Assembly: GCA_022791255.1 (NCBI GenBank)
Contig: JAAVYR010000016.1
Location: forward strand, 1 to 64,000
Length of the DNA: 64,000 nucleotides
Source of the DNA: Peptococcaceae bacterium
GTDB taxonomy: Bacteria > Bacillota > Dehalobacteriia > UBA4068 > JAAVYR01
Reading direction: 5' to 3'
Shown here piece by piece: positions 23,674 to 33,305 of the stretch. Below the pieces are notes generated by a model, which was not told the origin of the DNA, made no database searches, and saw nothing but the letters and a program-made list of their open reading frames with translations. A program made the translations under genes and the position numbers. Each line of letters starts with the position of its first letter. The first letter of the stretch is position 1.

Positions 23674-24741
23674 CTATTCCTTTTCCCAGAGATTTACCAC
23701 ATCGCGGTTGGTTTTTTCATAGGCAGCCTGCCACTGCTGTTTCTTCTCTGCTAAGATTGCCTTTTTCACATCTAAGCTGTTCAGAACGTCTTCACAGCAA
23801 GCGAGCAATTCCTCTGCCGTAATACCTTCCAGCTTTTCTATAATGGGCATCTGAGCATTGTGAGCAAAGCTGGTCACTTTCGGGTCATAGCTAATAGCCA
23901 CAGCAGGCACTTCTTCATTAGCTGCCATGATAAGGCCATGGAGCCGCATACTGACCATCATTTCCATCTGACGAATGGTAGCAAACATCGTCTGCGGAGC
24001 CAGACATTGGTCCACGAGAAGCGCCATATCCTGGTGCTGCATCGCCTCCATTACCTGCAGTGCAAAGTCTCTATCTTGCGGCCAATGAAAAGGCAAGAAA
24101 ATAATGCGATAGCCCTTTTCTGCTAAAGCGTCCGCTACCGCTGCAAATATTTTAGCGTCTGCCCCCTTCCACTTTCTTAGGGAGATACCGATTTTCGTTC
24201 CCTCTGGTAAGTCAATCGGCGCACATTTATACTGCCAGGCAAGACAGGGGTCTGCTGTTATTTGGATTTTATTTTGCGGCACCCCCATATCAGCAAGGTC
24301 CCGGGCTGAGTTTTCGTCTCGGACAGATATATATGCCGCTTTCTTCAAAACCAGACCAGTCAGTCTGCGACCAAAACGAGAACGGACCGGACCAATGCCC
24401 TGGGCATAGATGGCCACCTTGTTGTGGCGCAGCCGCGCCAGGACCATAATGCCTAAATAATATAACAGGCTCTTTATCCCCGTCACATCCTGGAGCAGAC
24501 TGCCGCCGCCACTGACAAGCACAGAGCTCTCGCCAAAAAGACGCCATACCGCTTTATAATCCCAACGGTTAACAGCCTCTACTTGCCAATCTCGCGCTGT
24601 TTTTTCTGGCTGGTTAGACAGCACTACTAAAGGAATATCAGGCTCTACAGCCTTTAGGCCTTGAATGATAGCCCCCATTACACCTTCATCCCCAGCATTA
24701 TCAAAACCATAATAACCAGATAAAACGATTTTCTTTTTCAT
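23674..24741 (-). CDS. csaB: Polysaccharide pyruvyl transferase CsaB
   Basis: This 355-residue protein has the polysaccharide pyruvyl transferase fold: GYYGFDNAGDEGVM at the N-terminus, SGGGSLLQDVTG in the first half and SMRLHGLIMAANEEVPAVAISYD in the second (quoted as SMRLHGLIMA). CsaB adds ketal pyruvate to a secondary cell-wall polymer, the ligand of SLH domains in many Firmicutes. SLH proteins are encoded at 26869 and 34804, so the context fits. It sits between DUF5693 and murJ genes with gaps of 25 and 10 bases. Confidence 0.92.
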   Translation of the reverse strand: MKKKIVLSGYYGFDNAGDEGVMGAIIQGLKAVEPDIPLVVLSNQPEKTARDWQVEAVNRWDYKAVWRLFGESSVLVSGGGSLLQDVTGIKSLLYYLGIMVLARLRHNKVAIYAQGIGPVRSRFGRRLTGLVLKKAAYISVRDENSARDLADMGVPQNKIQITADPCLAWQYKCAPIDLPEGTKIGISLRKWKGADAKIFAAVADALAEKGYRIIFLPFHWPQDRDFALQVMEAMQHQDMALLVDQCLAPQTMFATIRQMEMMVSMRLHGLIMAANEEVPAVAISYDPKVTSFAHNAQMPIIEKLEGITAEELLACCEDVLNSLDVKKAILAEKKQQWQAAYEKTNRDVVNLWEKE

Positions 24742-24766
24742 AATAGACCCTCAATGTTCCTCGTTT

Positions 24767-26713
24767 TTATTTATGTTCCCCTTGGGCTGCAATGGTATCC
24801 ATGGCCTTCTGATATACCTTCATCACCATCGTCCAGCCAACGATAAAAATAAGACCAATCACAATGCCAATCCATAAGCCATTTAATGTGCGCAAGACGG
24901 AAATAAAGATTGGCGTATGAATATGAGCAAAGGTATTTACCAAGGAGACTTGTCCGATAGAAGCAATGAGCAAGAAGGGCAAATATTCCTTTTTATACCC
25001 CACATAGCAAAGCAACATGAGGAACGGCTGTCCTAATAAAAATTCTTTGGTACGAGGCCGCACATACAAGAGATTGTCCAGCCAAGAACGAATGGAAATT
25101 TCCAAGTCGGAAACAGTCACCGCGTCATTACCAGTACGCATCAGGAAAATAGCCACCACGCCAAGAGCTACCACACCAAGAGCCGCATATTTCACAGAAA
25201 TATGACTATCCATTACCTCTTTGATTTTCACCAACCAGTGCTTGTCCCTCTCTGCAAAGAGGAAAAAAGCGCCTAACACCAAAAGAATAGGCAATGCATG
25301 GGCCAACTTTACCCCCATAAACTGGTGGATATGCAGCATATAACTGCTCTGGGAAAGAACACCTGCCATGAGCACTGCACCTAAGAGAGAAAAGGCAGTG
25401 ATTTCAATGGTACGGAAAACGCACTGATACCAAGGCAGCGGCGTCCGCGGCACGAGTATCCAGAGAGAAAGGGTCGGGAATAGCACCACTGCACCAAAAG
25501 CAGTAATCTTCTGCACAATGGCTTGTTGGCCCATAACAAGAAGACCTAAAAGACCAGCAGCACCTAAAACAGCCCCCACAAGCCCTATACGCCCCCAACC
25601 AATAGCAGCAAGCAATAAATAACCACAAGCAGCCACTGCAAGGATAGCGGTAACAATGGTTATAAAATCCGGTGCAATGCCGCCCACATGAACAGTAGGA
25701 ATACCCCGAGAAATTCCTTTTTGCACCATAGCCGCTGTAATATGGTCTAAGTAAGCAATATTGGTATCTACATCTGCTTTTGGGAAAAAGCGTACCATGA
25801 TTAAACTAATATTCCGCTCTGAGGTCGCCAGCTGGAAACGATCTACAGCCTTTTGCTCCTGCATGGTAGCCATGTCTTTTTCTACGATACTATGGAGACG
25901 CAATACCTGATAATCCATAGCAGCGGCCAAGCTTTCAATTCCCTTTTGTGCAGAAAACTCAATAGCTACCATAGGCAAATCGCGTTCGCCTAAGTATGCG
26001 GCAATTATTTTTCTGGTATCTGTCCAAGTAGCTGTATCTGCTACACCAGGCAGATTTGCATCGTTAAACGCCACGGCGATGACTTGATTTTGAGATAATT
26101 CACTTAAAATTAATTCTAATCCTGCCGTGGTAAAAGGGTCCCAACTACGAATTTGTGGTACAATGGCTAAATCTAATTCTTTTAAAATGGCAAGTTCTGC
26201 CGTATCAAAGCCAAACCCCATAGCAGATAAATCCGTCTTTACCGCAGAAGTCCCCAATACATAACGAGGCAAACCTGCACCGGTCAAGGGTTCACAAACA
26301 GTTTCCTTACTGCTTTTTGCCTGGATATGTTGAGCTACCCGCTCCATGGTAGCTTCGTCCTGAAAAATAAGATAATTCCATTTGCTGTTCATTCGTCCAG
26401 CAGCAGCAGGATAGAGCATCTGCATTTCCAGTCCTGTTTTTAAAGTTCCTGTACCTTGGGCTTCTAAATCTGCCAGGTTTTTTTCTTTATAGACGACTCC
26501 ATCTATATGAGAAGAAAATTTCGTCAGCACCTGTTCTAACGGCTGATTATTCTTTTGGGCTGCATCTATCACTTGGTTTAAGTCGACAAGGACTGCCGCT
26601 GTCTTACTTTCCCTTTCTGCAGACATGCGCTCCTGCAGGCTCCACAACCCACAAGCAACACCAATGCTGATAATCATCACTGCCAAAAGCAAGGGTAACT
26701 TCTCTTTTTTCAT
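24767..26713 (-). CDS. DUF5693 membrane protein
   Basis: The protein has 648 residues. A membrane helix at about 8-25 leads into an outside-facing domain (about 30-340), followed by eight or so membrane segments. The soluble part has alternating beta/alpha character, and the whole matches DUF5693, a family typically encoded next to csaB. It starts after GGAGATATGAG and ends 25 bases before csaB. Its role is unknown; context suggests moving or modifying a lipid-linked polymer precursor that CsaB pyruvylates (inference). Confidence 0.75.
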   Translation of the reverse strand: MKKEKLPLLLAVMIISIGVACGLWSLQERMSAERESKTAAVLVDLNQVIDAAQKNNQPLEQVLTKFSSHIDGVVYKEKNLADLEAQGTGTLKTGLEMQMLYPAAAGRMNSKWNYLIFQDEATMERVAQHIQAKSSKETVCEPLTGAGLPRYVLGTSAVKTDLSAMGFGFDTAELAILKELDLAIVPQIRSWDPFTTAGLELILSELSQNQVIAVAFNDANLPGVADTATWTDTRKIIAAYLGERDLPMVAIEFSAQKGIESLAAAMDYQVLRLHSIVEKDMATMQEQKAVDRFQLATSERNISLIMVRFFPKADVDTNIAYLDHITAAMVQKGISRGIPTVHVGGIAPDFITIVTAILAVAACGYLLLAAIGWGRIGLVGAVLGAAGLLGLLVMGQQAIVQKITAFGAVVLFPTLSLWILVPRTPLPWYQCVFRTIEITAFSLLGAVLMAGVLSQSSYMLHIHQFMGVKLAHALPILLVLGAFFLFAERDKHWLVKIKEVMDSHISVKYAALGVVALGVVAIFLMRTGNDAVTVSDLEISIRSWLDNLLYVRPRTKEFLLGQPFLMLLCYVGYKKEYLPFLLIASIGQVSLVNTFAHIHTPIFISVLRTLNGLWIGIVIGLIFIVGWTMVMKVYQKAMDTIAAQGEHK

Positions 26714-26807
26714 CTCATATCTCCATTCATTTTGTCTTATTTGTCTTATTTAGCAATCTTCTCAAACCATAAGAAAAAACTAATAAAACGAAGAAAACCT
26801 AGTAAAG

Positions 26808-26854
26808 GATTGCAGATATGGAAAATATTTCCGGTCTCTGCAATCCTTTTTCAG
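26808..26854 (-). terminator. Terminator of SLH protein gene
   Basis: AAAGGATTGCAGA pairs with TCTGCAATCCTTT around a structured loop. It lies between the SLH gene stop (26869) and the DUF5693 start (26713), separating the two transcripts. Confidence 0.7.
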
Positions 26855-26868
26855 TCAATCTATTACTT

Positions 26869-28188
26869 TTATTTATTGATATACTTGCAGAAACGGCTAA
26901 TCATAGCAGCAGCTTCTCCACGAGTAGTTTTCCCGCTAGGACTAAAGGTAGTATCCGTAGTACCACCAATAAGACCTGTATTGACTGCAGCCATAGCACC
27001 ATCTTTTGCCCAGGTAGCAATAGATTTTGCATCTGCAAATTTATTCAGTTTGGTCATATCATTGCCGCCAGCAGATACCCCGGCTTTGTCCATTGCCCGT
27101 AAGAACATGACAGCCATTTCTTGTCTGGTGATAGGGTCTTCTGGCGCAAAAGAAGTATCACTCTTCCCAGAGACTACCCCATGATAAGCAGCAGTCAGCG
27201 CTGGTTTATAATAATCTTTTGCCGTAGATAAATCTTTAAATTTTCCGGCAAGGCTGGTGTTTTCTTCTAAGCCAAGGGCATTTACCAGATACACTGCAAA
27301 TTCAGCCCGGGTGATGTTTCTCTTTGGATAGAAGTTAATATTTTTATCATTGATAACCCCGATGGATTGTAAATAAAGAATATCATCCTTTGCCCAGTGG
27401 TTTGTAATATCACTAAATGCCCCTTGAGAAACAGCATTATTATTCTGAGTGTTGCTGCTGGTAGCAGCATGGTCTTTAGAGCCAACTAAGCAATATACCC
27501 CAGCTTTACTAATATTTGCGGTAACCATTTTCTTGGTGGTATCAACACTACCGCCAACTAAGCTCCACACATAGGTAGTTACATGATTAGCAGTATCCAA
27601 ATCAAAATAATACATTCTTAATTTATCAGCAGGCACACCGCCAGTAGGTACTTCCCAATTGGTGCCCCATTCATAGTAATCATTTACTTTGATGCTGCCA
27701 CCAAAATCTTTCACATCTGCAACATGTCTGCCACCAGCACGAAGTTCTGCTTTCAATGTAAACGTGGAGGCAGGTTCCCGGTACATCCCTTTGGTATTAT
27801 AGGTACCATCAGAGAAATATTTACCAGACTTATCCATATCTTTTACCACAAAGGTAATATCCATTTCTAAAGGTTCTGCACCGCTTTCCCGGCTTTTCCA
27901 TTCAGAAGTGTTTTTAATGGCATTGGGGTCAATGGTCACATCGATAAATTTCATATCGATAAAAAGCTGCTTTTTATTTTCAATCATATATTTGACAGCA
28001 TCTTGTTCCAGTTTGATATCTTTGGTTTTCGGTGTGCCGGTTAATTTTAATTTCACTAAATCACCGGATACATTGTTTTTGGCCATTTCCCTGTCGATTG
28101 TAATGCTATCAGTAGTTGCAGCAAAGCTAACAGCAGACAAGGAAAATACAGTAAAACAAATAAGAAGTAATGCGACAAGTTTTTTCAT
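26869..28188 (-). CDS. SLH-domain surface protein
   Basis: From ATG 28188 the protein has 439 residues, after AAAGGGTG; a GTG three codons earlier lacks better support. A signal peptide ends near VSFAAT. Residues about 30-245 are a beta-rich domain I do not recognise. Three C-terminal SLH repeats (about 255-435) show the FSDITNHWAKDDI, FKDLSTAKDYYKPAL and FADAKSIATWAKDGA starts and TRAE/TRQE/TRGE ends. SLH domains anchor proteins to peptidoglycan-linked polymer. csaB is nearby, consistent with a pyruvylated ligand. Confidence 0.9.
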   Translation of the reverse strand: MKKLVALLLICFTVFSLSAVSFAATTDSITIDREMAKNNVSGDLVKLKLTGTPKTKDIKLEQDAVKYMIENKKQLFIDMKFIDVTIDPNAIKNTSEWKSRESGAEPLEMDITFVVKDMDKSGKYFSDGTYNTKGMYREPASTFTLKAELRAGGRHVADVKDFGGSIKVNDYYEWGTNWEVPTGGVPADKLRMYYFDLDTANHVTTYVWSLVGGSVDTTKKMVTANISKAGVYCLVGSKDHAATSSNTQNNNAVSQGAFSDITNHWAKDDILYLQSIGVINDKNINFYPKRNITRAEFAVYLVNALGLEENTSLAGKFKDLSTAKDYYKPALTAAYHGVVSGKSDTSFAPEDPITRQEMAVMFLRAMDKAGVSAGGNDMTKLNKFADAKSIATWAKDGAMAAVNTGLIGGTTDTTFSPSGKTTRGEAAAMISRFCKYINK

Positions 28189-28244
28189 TTTTAGCACCCT
28201 TTCCCTTTTTCTATCACAGAATAAGACATCTTGTAGCTAATCAG

Positions 28245-28273
28245 ATTATACCACCGAACGCCCAGACAGGCAA
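28245..28273 (-). promoter_or_regulatory. Promoter of SLH protein gene
   Basis: On the minus strand TTGCCT (28268-28273) and TATAAT (28245-28250) are 17 bases apart. The start would fall about 50 bases before the ATG. Confidence 0.75.
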
Positions 28274-28371
28274 CAACCGACAGCGTCTTTATCACTACCA
28301 GATGCTACCACCAGAGGAAACCATACATAGCTATTGTTATTTTACAAGAAAAAAGCTAAAAATATCTGAAA

Positions 28372-28413
28372 AAAAACAGGCGATTGCCATGTTATGACAA
28401 TCACCCGTTTTTT
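28372..28413 (-). terminator. Terminator of RND efflux operon
   Basis: A long stem (ACGGGTGATTGTCAT with ATGGCAATCGCCTGT, two mismatches) is followed on the minus strand by eight T. It overlaps the tetR stop codon. Confidence 0.85.
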
Positions 28414-29047
28414 ATTGATAAATACCTTTTTGTATAAACAGTTCCATCTCCTGGAGCATTTTTGAGAAGGACTCTTTTTCTGCATAGAAGTGCACATGAG
28501 CAGAAAGAAGAACTCCTGTGATAATCTGCGCTGTCACATGAACATCCATTGTACGGAAGACTTTCTTTGCCATCCCTGATGCCAGCACCCCTTCAATTAA
28601 TTCATTACTCTTCTGCCACAGTTGCAAAATATCTTCTTTCCGTTCATTAGGGAAGTCTTCTAGATTAGCAAATACTTCTGTCAAACGGCTCAAAATTTTA
28701 CAAAAAGTCAAATGGGCCATAATGATAATTTCTAACTGCCGCTCCGGGTCGTCTTCTTGTTGGATTTGTGATTGCAGATTTAAGTAAAAGCGCTCTTGCA
28801 CATAGAAAATGGTTTCATAGAAAAGCTGCTGCTTACTGGTAAAATACTCATAAATAGTACTTTTACCGATGCCTACTTTCTGGGCAATCATTTCCATTTT
28901 TGCTTTATAATAGCCCTTATCCATAAAGACATGGATCGCCTCTCGGATAATCTGTTCATGCTTATCACAGGGAGCTTCCGCCCCCCCCCAGAAAAGTTCC
29001 TTGGCAAAAGCAAAATCCTCATGTTTTTTTAGCTCTGGGATGCTCAT
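28412..29047 (-). CDS. TetR-family regulator of the efflux operon, with in-frame G9 tract
   Basis: ATG 29047 follows GGAGG at 8 bases and one base after the tolC stop, giving 211 residues; the open frame extends further upstream inside tolC. An N-terminal TetR HTH (about 30-80; QKVGIGKSTIYEYFTSKQQL) is followed by an alpha-helical ligand domain. It is the last gene of the RND operon, whose promoter carries a perfect 9-base-arm palindrome. It probably represses that operon in response to a pump substrate. Nine consecutive G at 28981-28989 encode part of FWGGAEA near residue 20; slippage there would destroy the protein. Confidence 0.9.
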   Translation of the reverse strand: MSIPELKKHEDFAFAKELFWGGAEAPCDKHEQIIREAIHVFMDKGYYKAKMEMIAQKVGIGKSTIYEYFTSKQQLFYETIFYVQERFYLNLQSQIQQEDDPERQLEIIIMAHLTFCKILSRLTEVFANLEDFPNERKEDILQLWQKSNELIEGVLASGMAKKVFRTMDVHVTAQIITGVLLSAHVHFYAEKESFSKMLQEMELFIQKGIYQ

Positions 29048-29048
29048 A

Positions 29049-30173
29049 TTACATGCCTCCAGAATAAACACCATAAGTAAATTTTGCATTGGCTAAGTTG
29101 TTATTGTAGATAGCGTCTAACCAGCCCAGCTCTGCTTGACGCAGGCTAGCTTCTGCATTTTGTACATCATAGGTAGTAGCCATGCCCATATCATATTGGA
29201 GCAAAGTCAGCCGATAGCTTTCCTTGGCCAGCTCCAAGGATTTATTCAAGCCTTCCATATTGCCGGCAGTGGTCGCTAGGTTGTTATAAGCGTTGCGCAC
29301 ATTTTTCTCTAAGGTTTTTTTCGCTTCATCATACTGGATGACATTGCTCTTATGGGTCGCTTCATCCTTCATATAGTTATAGGATTTACTAGCATAGGTA
29401 TAACCCGTATGCTGCAAGTCTAACTCACTGTTGGTCATGTTTAGTTTCGCAGTGGCCACGCTGACATCTGTTTCCAATCCTTTTTCGATGGCAGCACCTA
29501 AATCAATATTTCCAGCTGTCCGTGGCGTAAGGCCAGTGGTTAAGGTCAACTCTGTCGTTAATGGTACACCCATCAACTGCGCTAATTCCATCTTGGCAGA
29601 AGTCACGCCATTTTCTGCTTGCTTTACGGTTACCTCAGCAGTTTTTACATTAGCTTCTGCACTAAGTACATCCAACTTTGCCACAGAACCTTTCTTAAAG
29701 CTTGCTTGCGCGTTCTTATATTGGGTGTTGGTCCGTTCTAAAGAAGCTTTGGCAAACTCCAAGTTTTTCTCAGCTTTTAAGACCCCATAATAAGCAGACT
29801 CTACGCCAAAAGCAATACTGTTTTTCGTATAATCCAAGGCTTTTACCGCCATTTCTCGAGAAGCTTTTGCCTTTGCCGGGGCGATTTCTGTGGCCATATA
29901 ATAATCCTGGTTTTGATAGGCAAAATCTACTCTGCCTAAACTTCTGATTTTACTTTCGATTTCTTCGATAGAAACATCCAGCGCCTCAACTTGCAATTGT
30001 TGCACACCGATTTGCGCATTATTTTTCATTGCGGTATCAATTGCATCCTGCAAGGAAAGCTTCATTGGCTGTCCGGCAGCATTGACTGGTTCATCTGCAA
30101 ATGCCATACCAGAACAAGCAAACACAAGCGCAGTTGTAAGCACTGCTAACCATTTGCATGTTTTTTGCTTCAT
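29049..30173 (-). CDS. tolC: TolC-family outer membrane efflux protein
   Basis: The protein has 374 residues from ATG 30173, which lies one base after the RND pump stop and uses AGGAAGG as its ribosome-binding site. A signal peptide ends near MAFADEP. Two related long helical halves with OEP repeats follow (LSLQDAIDTAMKNNAQIGVQ; YNQ-like periodic helices such as TYDVQNAEASLRQAELGWLD), typical of the trimeric outer-membrane exit duct. It is shorter than E. coli TolC but within the wider family. Its presence is direct evidence for an outer membrane. Confidence 0.92.
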   Translation of the reverse strand: MKQKTCKWLAVLTTALVFACSGMAFADEPVNAAGQPMKLSLQDAIDTAMKNNAQIGVQQLQVEALDVSIEEIESKIRSLGRVDFAYQNQDYYMATEIAPAKAKASREMAVKALDYTKNSIAFGVESAYYGVLKAEKNLEFAKASLERTNTQYKNAQASFKKGSVAKLDVLSAEANVKTAEVTVKQAENGVTSAKMELAQLMGVPLTTELTLTTGLTPRTAGNIDLGAAIEKGLETDVSVATAKLNMTNSELDLQHTGYTYASKSYNYMKDEATHKSNVIQYDEAKKTLEKNVRNAYNNLATTAGNMEGLNKSLELAKESYRLTLLQYDMGMATTYDVQNAEASLRQAELGWLDAIYNNNLANAKFTYGVYSGGM

Positions 30174-30174
30174 C

Positions 30175-33100
30175 TTACACACCTTCCTGCTGCATTTTTT
30201 TATTTTTTCTAGCTAGTTTCCGTGCTAAGCGTTTTGCTTTGCGTTTTTCTTCTTTATCAACGGTAATGCTGTAAACAACCGGTACAAAGACCATGGTAAA
30301 GATGGTAGAGATGGTTAACCCCCCAGCAACGACTGTTCCCAGAGGCGCAGTCATAGAACCACCATCCCCAGCACCGATAGCCATTGGCAACATACCAAGT
30401 ACAGTGGTCAAAGTGGACATGAGTACCGGACGAAGACGAGTTGGACTGCCCGTAACAATAGCCTCATCCTTATTCATCCCCTGAGCACGGAGCTGGTTAA
30501 TATAGTCTACCAATACAATCCCATTGTTTACAACGATACCGGCCAGCATAATACAACCCATTAAAGCAGGCATACTAAGTGCCCGACCAGTAAGGGCTAA
30601 GGAGAAAATAACCCCAATTAACGCTGTTGGTAAAGAGAAGAGAATAACAAAAGGATAGATAAAAGACTCATAAAGAGCCGCCATAATCATGTATACCAAA
30701 ACAATGGCAAGGATTAACGCTAACCCTAAACTACCAAAGGACTCCATCATGGTTTCATAGGAACCGCCTTGGACCACACTATAACCTTCTGGCATTGGAT
30801 ACTGGGCGATTTTTTTATTAATATCAGAGATAACGCTGTTTAAGTCTCTGTCATAAATAGAAGCAGATACCGTTACTTGACGGATTTGGTTTTCACGGCT
30901 AATGCTGTCAGGACCAGCTTCTAAAGAAAACTCTGCAATATCGCCTAACGGCACTTGGCTGCCACTGGCAGTAGATACCATGATGTTTTCCATATCAGTT
31001 ACACTCTGACGGTATTCTTCCGGTAAGATGACCCGAATATCATATTCATTACCATCTACCCGGTATACAGAGGCCACATTGCCGCTAAAGCCACTTCTAG
31101 CAGCCGTTGCGATTTGAGCTAAGTTCAAACCGTATTGACTAGCTTTCAGGCGATTGACACGGATAACATATTCCGGTTGAGCGTCTGCCAAGCTGCTATC
31201 GGCTTCTCGGACGCCTTCTACCCCTTCGATAAGACCGACGATATCATTTGCTACGTTCTGCAGTGTTTCCAGGTCATCCCCTTGAAGCTGGATGGAAACA
31301 CCGCCGCCGCCCATGCCTCCCATACCGGAAGAGCTGGCACCAGATACGGAAATATCAGCACCAGGCACCATAGCCAGCCGTTTCCGCAAGTCTTCTGCTA
31401 CATCATCGCTGCTGACCTTTCTATCTTCCAAAGGTACTAACATCACTGTGATGCTGCCGCTAGAGCCGCTGACATTGGTGAAGACAATATCAATCACATC
31501 TCCATAAGCTAAAATGATTTCTTCTGCTTGTTTAACTACTTCATTGGTGGTTTCCAGTGTGGTCCCATCCTCTAAAGATATATTGATAGAGATTTGGCCT
31601 TCATCCGACGCCGGCATTAATTCCATACCGATAACCGGAATGAGGAAGAAACTTACCACAAAGGCAAGGACAACACCGAGCACTACCTTTTTGCGGTGGT
31701 GCAATGCCCAATTTAACAACTGCTTGTATTTCTCTTCAAACTTCATAAACCAGTTGTTAAATTTTTCGCCCATACGGACAAAGAAATTTTGCTTTTCTCC
31801 AGAGGAGCGTCTCGCTTCGATTTCGTCCAGTTCTTCTTTACTGATAAGCTTAGAGCAGAGCATTGGCACCAAAGTCAATGCCACCACTAAGGACATCAAA
31901 AGGGAGAAGCTTACAGTCAGGGACATATCCCGCATCATCATAGAGGCAATACCTTCGGTAAATACCATCGGCAGGAATACAGCCACCGTCGTTAAGGTAG
32001 AAGCGATTACCGCCAACCCCATTTCCGAGGCACCTTTAATAGCCGCCGTTTCCCTGTCTTCGCCTAATTCATTATGACGATACACATTTTCAAGGACTAC
32101 GATAGAGGAGTCTACCATCATCCCCAGGCCTAGCGATAAGCCCCCTAAGGACATAATGTTTAAGGTTACATCGTTAAAGAACATCAAAACAAATGTCCCA
32201 ATCAAGGAAATCGGAATAGACAATGCAATAACGATGGTACTCTTAATGCTTCTCAAGAACAACAGCAATACTAAGATAGAGAGAATAGACCCGGTAATCA
32301 ATGTCTGTACCAAGTTATCAATGGTACCATTAATGTAATCTGCACTGTCCATAATCACATTCAGCGAAACATTTTCCGGTAATTCTCGTTCCAGTTGGGC
32401 AACAGCCCGTTTTACATTGTTAGACACTTCTACCGTATTCGCATCACTTTGCTTGCTGATAGAAATGGCTAGGCCGTCTTCCCCGTTAATTCTGCCATAG
32501 CCAGTGACTTCCGCATTGGTTTCTACGATTTGGGCAATTTCAGATAAATTTACAGTGCCACTGCCCGTCGGGATTTGTACCATGCCCAAGTCTTCCAGAG
32601 AGGCGAAGCGACCTACCGCCCGGACGATAATGTCTTTCCCAGCTGTTTCTACCGTACCGGTAGAGAAGTTGCTGTTGTCAGACTGTATCATCTGAGAAAT
32701 AGAAGCAATGGTTAAGTTGTACGCCCGCATTTTTACCGGGTCTGGAATAACCTGGATTTCCTTGCTATAACCACCCTGGATTTCTACAGAAGCCACTCCG
32801 TTTTGCCGTTCTAATCTCGGCTGGATGGTGTCCTCTGCTAAAGTTTTTAAGTAAGATAAATCCTTCCCGCCAGAAAGACTCATATAGATAACCGGCATCA
32901 TAGAGGGGTCCGCCTGGATAATCATAGGGTTATCTGCGTCATCTGGCAGCATCCCTTTTACCAAATCTACCTTTTCCCGCATTCTGAGGGTGGCAAAGTT
33001 CATATCCGTTCCCCAGTTAAAGGTAGCCATTACCATAGAAGAGCCGCGAGAAGACTGAGAAGAAATGGTATCAATGCCGCTTACCGCACCCAAAGCATTT

Positions 33101-33303
33101 TCCATGGGGATGGTAACATTGTTTTCTACTTCTTCAGGCCCTGCATCAGAATAACTGGTAATAACGATAGCCATCGGGTAAGTAATATTTGGCATCAAGT
33201 CCAATGCCAGCTTAGAAAGGGATACCACACCCAAAAGGATCACACATAAAAAGGCCATGGCAATGGTGACTGGTCTTTTTACGGATACTTCAGTCATTTT
33301 CAT
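30175..33303 (-). CDS. RND efflux transporter, AcrB/HAE1 family
   Basis: This 1042-residue inner-membrane pump has the duplicated RND layout: 12 membrane helices and two large outside loops (about 35-335 and 565-865). Motifs include PVTIAMAFL at the start, GLGLGMMVDSSIVVLEN in helix 4 and GIVVNNGIVLVDYINQLR in helix 10. Helix 4 keeps one Asp of the usual AcrB Asp-Asp pair, and helix 10 has Asn where AcrB has its key Lys, so proton coupling differs from AcrB. It lies between the adaptor gene (2-base gap) and tolC. Substrates are likely drugs, bile acids or lipophilic compounds. Confidence 0.95.
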   Translation of the reverse strand: MKMTEVSVKRPVTIAMAFLCVILLGVVSLSKLALDLMPNITYPMAIVITSYSDAGPEEVENNVTIPMENALGAVSGIDTISSQSSRGSSMVMATFNWGTDMNFATLRMREKVDLVKGMLPDDADNPMIIQADPSMMPVIYMSLSGGKDLSYLKTLAEDTIQPRLERQNGVASVEIQGGYSKEIQVIPDPVKMRAYNLTIASISQMIQSDNSNFSTGTVETAGKDIIVRAVGRFASLEDLGMVQIPTGSGTVNLSEIAQIVETNAEVTGYGRINGEDGLAISISKQSDANTVEVSNNVKRAVAQLERELPENVSLNVIMDSADYINGTIDNLVQTLITGSILSILVLLLFLRSIKSTIVIALSIPISLIGTFVLMFFNDVTLNIMSLGGLSLGLGMMVDSSIVVLENVYRHNELGEDRETAAIKGASEMGLAVIASTLTTVAVFLPMVFTEGIASMMMRDMSLTVSFSLLMSLVVALTLVPMLCSKLISKEELDEIEARRSSGEKQNFFVRMGEKFNNWFMKFEEKYKQLLNWALHHRKKVVLGVVLAFVVSFFLIPVIGMELMPASDEGQISINISLEDGTTLETTNEVVKQAEEIILAYGDVIDIVFTNVSGSSGSITVMLVPLEDRKVSSDDVAEDLRKRLAMVPGADISVSGASSSGMGGMGGGGVSIQLQGDDLETLQNVANDIVGLIEGVEGVREADSSLADAQPEYVIRVNRLKASQYGLNLAQIATAARSGFSGNVASVYRVDGNEYDIRVILPEEYRQSVTDMENIMVSTASGSQVPLGDIAEFSLEAGPDSISRENQIRQVTVSASIYDRDLNSVISDINKKIAQYPMPEGYSVVQGGSYETMMESFGSLGLALILAIVLVYMIMAALYESFIYPFVILFSLPTALIGVIFSLALTGRALSMPALMGCIMLAGIVVNNGIVLVDYINQLRAQGMNKDEAIVTGSPTRLRPVLMSTLTTVLGMLPMAIGAGDGGSMTAPLGTVVAGGLTISTIFTMVFVPVVYSITVDKEEKRKAKRLARKLARKNKKMQQEGV

Positions 33304-33305
33304 GC

